This document shows positions 44,249-45,534 of a stretch of DNA of 45,534 nt, one piece after another. Source of the stretch: Sphingobacterium alimentarium (GTDB taxonomy: Bacteria; Bacteroidota; Bacteroidia; Sphingobacteriales; Sphingobacteriaceae). A model generated the notes under the pieces. That model searched no databases, was not told the DNA's origin, and saw only the letters and a program-made list of their open reading frames with translations. A program made the translations under genes and the position numbers. Positions within the stretch are counted from its first letter, which is position 1. Each line of letters begins with the position of its first letter. The DNA lies in contig NZ_SMBZ01000030.1 in assembly GCF_004342685.1 (NCBI RefSeq), positions 1 to 45,534 on the forward strand, written 5' to 3'.

Positions 44249-45534
44249 CTAAGTTGTAACACGAACTCGCGTGCACTCTGCCAGTAAAGATGGGCATCCC
44301 AGATGTTTAAGATAATCGTTGGAAAGAGTGGTTGACAGTATCCAGCTTTTTGCTGTGTGCCAATAACTTTTCCTTGTATGTGCCCATTCATACGCCTTGT
44401 ACTTACTTACCCCTAGTTGCGTCAGCTTAGTGACTTTAGTCGTACTATGTTTCCATTGTTTCCATTTGACCATACGTAGCCCACGGCGATACCATTTATC
44501 CATTTTTCGCAGACTCGACTCCATGTCCGCTAGTTTAAAGTAATGCATCCAGCCAGTGAGGTATTCCCTCAAGTAGAGAATTCGCTGTTCCTCGCTCCAA
44601 CCCCGGCTGCGACCCGTTAGTCCTTTAATCTTAGCTTTCATCTTCCCTAGACTTTTAGGGTGAATACGTAAGCGCCACTCCCCTCTGTAATTGTAGAAAC
44701 TGTAGCCTAGAAATTTAATCTTGGATACATGACCAACGACGCTTTTCTCTTTATTGACTTTAAGCATCAGCTTACCTTCAACAAATTTTGTGATCGATTC
44801 CATAACCCGCAAGGCACTCCGTTTACTACGACAAAGTATCATAACGTCATCAGCGTAACGTACAAATTTGTGTCCTCGAGATTCCAGTTCTTTGTCCAGT
44901 TCATCAAGCATAATATTGCTCAAAAGTGGGCTTAGTGGGCCTCCTTGAGGTACACCTTCTGTAGTTACTATAGTCCTTCCGTTTATTTCTACACCTGCTC
45001 TCAAGTATTTATGAATCAGCCAAATCAATCTTCCGTCTTTAATCTTCCTAGACAGTAACTCAATCAGTTTACTGTGATTAACCCTATCGAAGAACTTCTC
45101 TAAGTCCATATCTACAGCATACTTGTAACCCTTTTGAATGTAGGATCTGCATTTGATAAGCGCTTGGTGAGCGTTGCGACCCGGACGAAAACCATAGCTG
45201 TGGTCACTGAATTCAGGTTCGTAGATTGGGGTCAGGATTTGACTAATGCCCTGTTGGATGAAACGGTCAACTACCGTTGGGATGCCTAGCATTCGCTTTG
45301 ACCCATTGTCTTTAGGAATTTCAACACGTCTTACTGCAGCAGGAGAATAATCCCCTTGCTTGATGGATGTTAAAAGTTTCTCCTTATGCTCTCTAAGATA
45401 ATCCACAAGGGATTCGACGCCCATCTTATCGATACCGCAAGCACCACCATTACCGACCACTTGGAGGTAGGCAGCATTTAGGTTCTGACGGTCAAGAAGT
45501 TGTTCTAACAGTTCATCTACTCGTGTGTTTGTGT
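44249..45534 (-). CDS. ltrA: Group II intron reverse transcriptase/maturase, N-terminus cut by the window edge
   Basis: The frame is open from the window edge (codon at 45530-45532) through 427 residues to TAG. It begins TNTRVDELLEQLLDRQNLN, the family's normal N-terminal region, so the GTG at 45460 is not the true start. RT motifs: GIDKM, SYGFRPGRNAHQAL, DLEKFFDRVNHSKL, GVPQGGPLSPLLSN, and YADD (44846-44857) with the catalytic aspartates, then KSVVGHVSKIKFLGY. The X/maturase domain (LREYLTGWMHYFKLAD) follows. There is no HNH endonuclease domain. Probably only ~10-20 residues are missing. Confidence 0.93.
   Translation of the reverse strand, partial: TNTRVDELLEQLLDRQNLNAAYLQVVGNGGACGIDKMGVESLVDYLREHKEKLLTSIKQGDYSPAAVRRVEIPKDNGSKRMLGIPTVVDRFIQQGISQILTPIYEPEFSDHSYGFRPGRNAHQALIKCRSYIQKGYKYAVDMDLEKFFDRVNHSKLIELLSRKIKDGRLIWLIHKYLRAGVEINGRTIVTTEGVPQGGPLSPLLSNIMLDELDKELESRGHKFVRYADDVMILCRSKRSALRVMESITKFVEGKLMLKVNKEKSVVGHVSKIKFLGYSFYNYRGEWRLRIHPKSLGKMKAKIKGLTGRSRGWSEEQRILYLREYLTGWMHYFKLADMESSLRKMDKWYRRGLRMVKWKQWKHSTTKVTKLTQLGVSKYKAYEWAHTRKSYWHTAKSWILSTTLSNDYLKHLGCPSLLAECTRVRVTT

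Larger units (their letters stand above)
44171..45534 (-). mobile_element. Group II intron, 3' part; 5' part lies beyond the window
   Basis: On the minus strand the element contains the intron-encoded reverse transcriptase, a domain V hairpin 3 bases past its stop codon, and a domain VI-like hairpin (GGAACGGGA / TCCCGTTCC, 44181-44203). Possible branch-point adenosine and intron end are in CCTATCCGATT. The 3' splice site is therefore near 44171-44173, give or take a few bases. The 5' end (GUGYG) is outside the window. Confidence 0.85.

Noticed and set aside
44161..44391. A 76-residue open frame overlapping the intron end.
   Set aside because: It overlaps the reverse transcriptase C-terminus and structured domains V and VI, so it is a by-product of the intron RNA.

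Overview
The window looks like chromosome from a Bacteroidota member, most likely the Sphingobacteriaceae (Sphingobacterium or Pedobacter type). The signs are two SusC/SusD outer-membrane pairs, a DUF2723 membrane protein, GldK and GldN remnants, DUF4271, DUF1080 proteins, and many gene starts preceded by the phylum's -7 promoter box TAnnTTTG. No tRNA, rRNA or CRISPR array was recognised. Both edges appear to lie in mobile or repeated DNA: an unassigned element end at 1-88, and a group II intron cut by the right edge.

Layout. 1-4826: a two-gene minus-strand unit of a Tat-exported Gfo/Idh/MocA oxidoreductase and an exported HEAT-repeat protein with two DUF1080 domains, probably acting on 3-keto-sugars. 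5020-6267: rplY/ctc (L25) and pth. 6559-9026: a ROK repressor with a near-perfect palindromic operator candidate on its own promoter, convergent with an exported FAD-oxidoreductase-like protein. 9124-13829: glnS and a DUF2723 membrane protein, convergent on a shared 22-bp terminator hairpin. 13959-15073: metF under a SAM-I riboswitch. 15230-16408: rimM and rpsP. 16581-22882: an AddA-like helicase-nuclease and an AddB-like nuclease. 22926-26740: a JmjC-like cupin, a gldK/gldN deletion scar, hemD and DUF4271. 26786-29936: tag, hpt and a peptidoglycan transglycosylase gene interrupted by an in-frame stop. 30000-32031: an outer-membrane barrel-like protein and an Mrp/ApbC P-loop ATPase. 32120-43779: a TonB_C protein and two tandem SusC/SusD loci, the first with a frameshifted susC. 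44171-45534: the group II intron 3' part with its reverse transcriptase and domains V and VI.

Most of the window is ordinary core genome. The most striking observation is at 23968-24772. The first ~103 codons of gldK, a type IX secretion (T9SS) lipoprotein gene, run directly into the last ~165 codons of gldN in another frame. In other Bacteroidota the gene order is gldK-gldL-gldM-gldN, so this looks like the scar of a deletion that removed the T9SS motor and core genes. Two further genes are broken (transglycosylase nonsense codon, susC frameshift). They could be pseudogenes or sequencing errors. Regulatory signals include the SAM-I riboswitch, the ROK operator candidate, and three translation-related genes (pth, glnS, rimM) whose promoter box sits exactly 4 nt before ATG, which predicts leaderless mRNAs.
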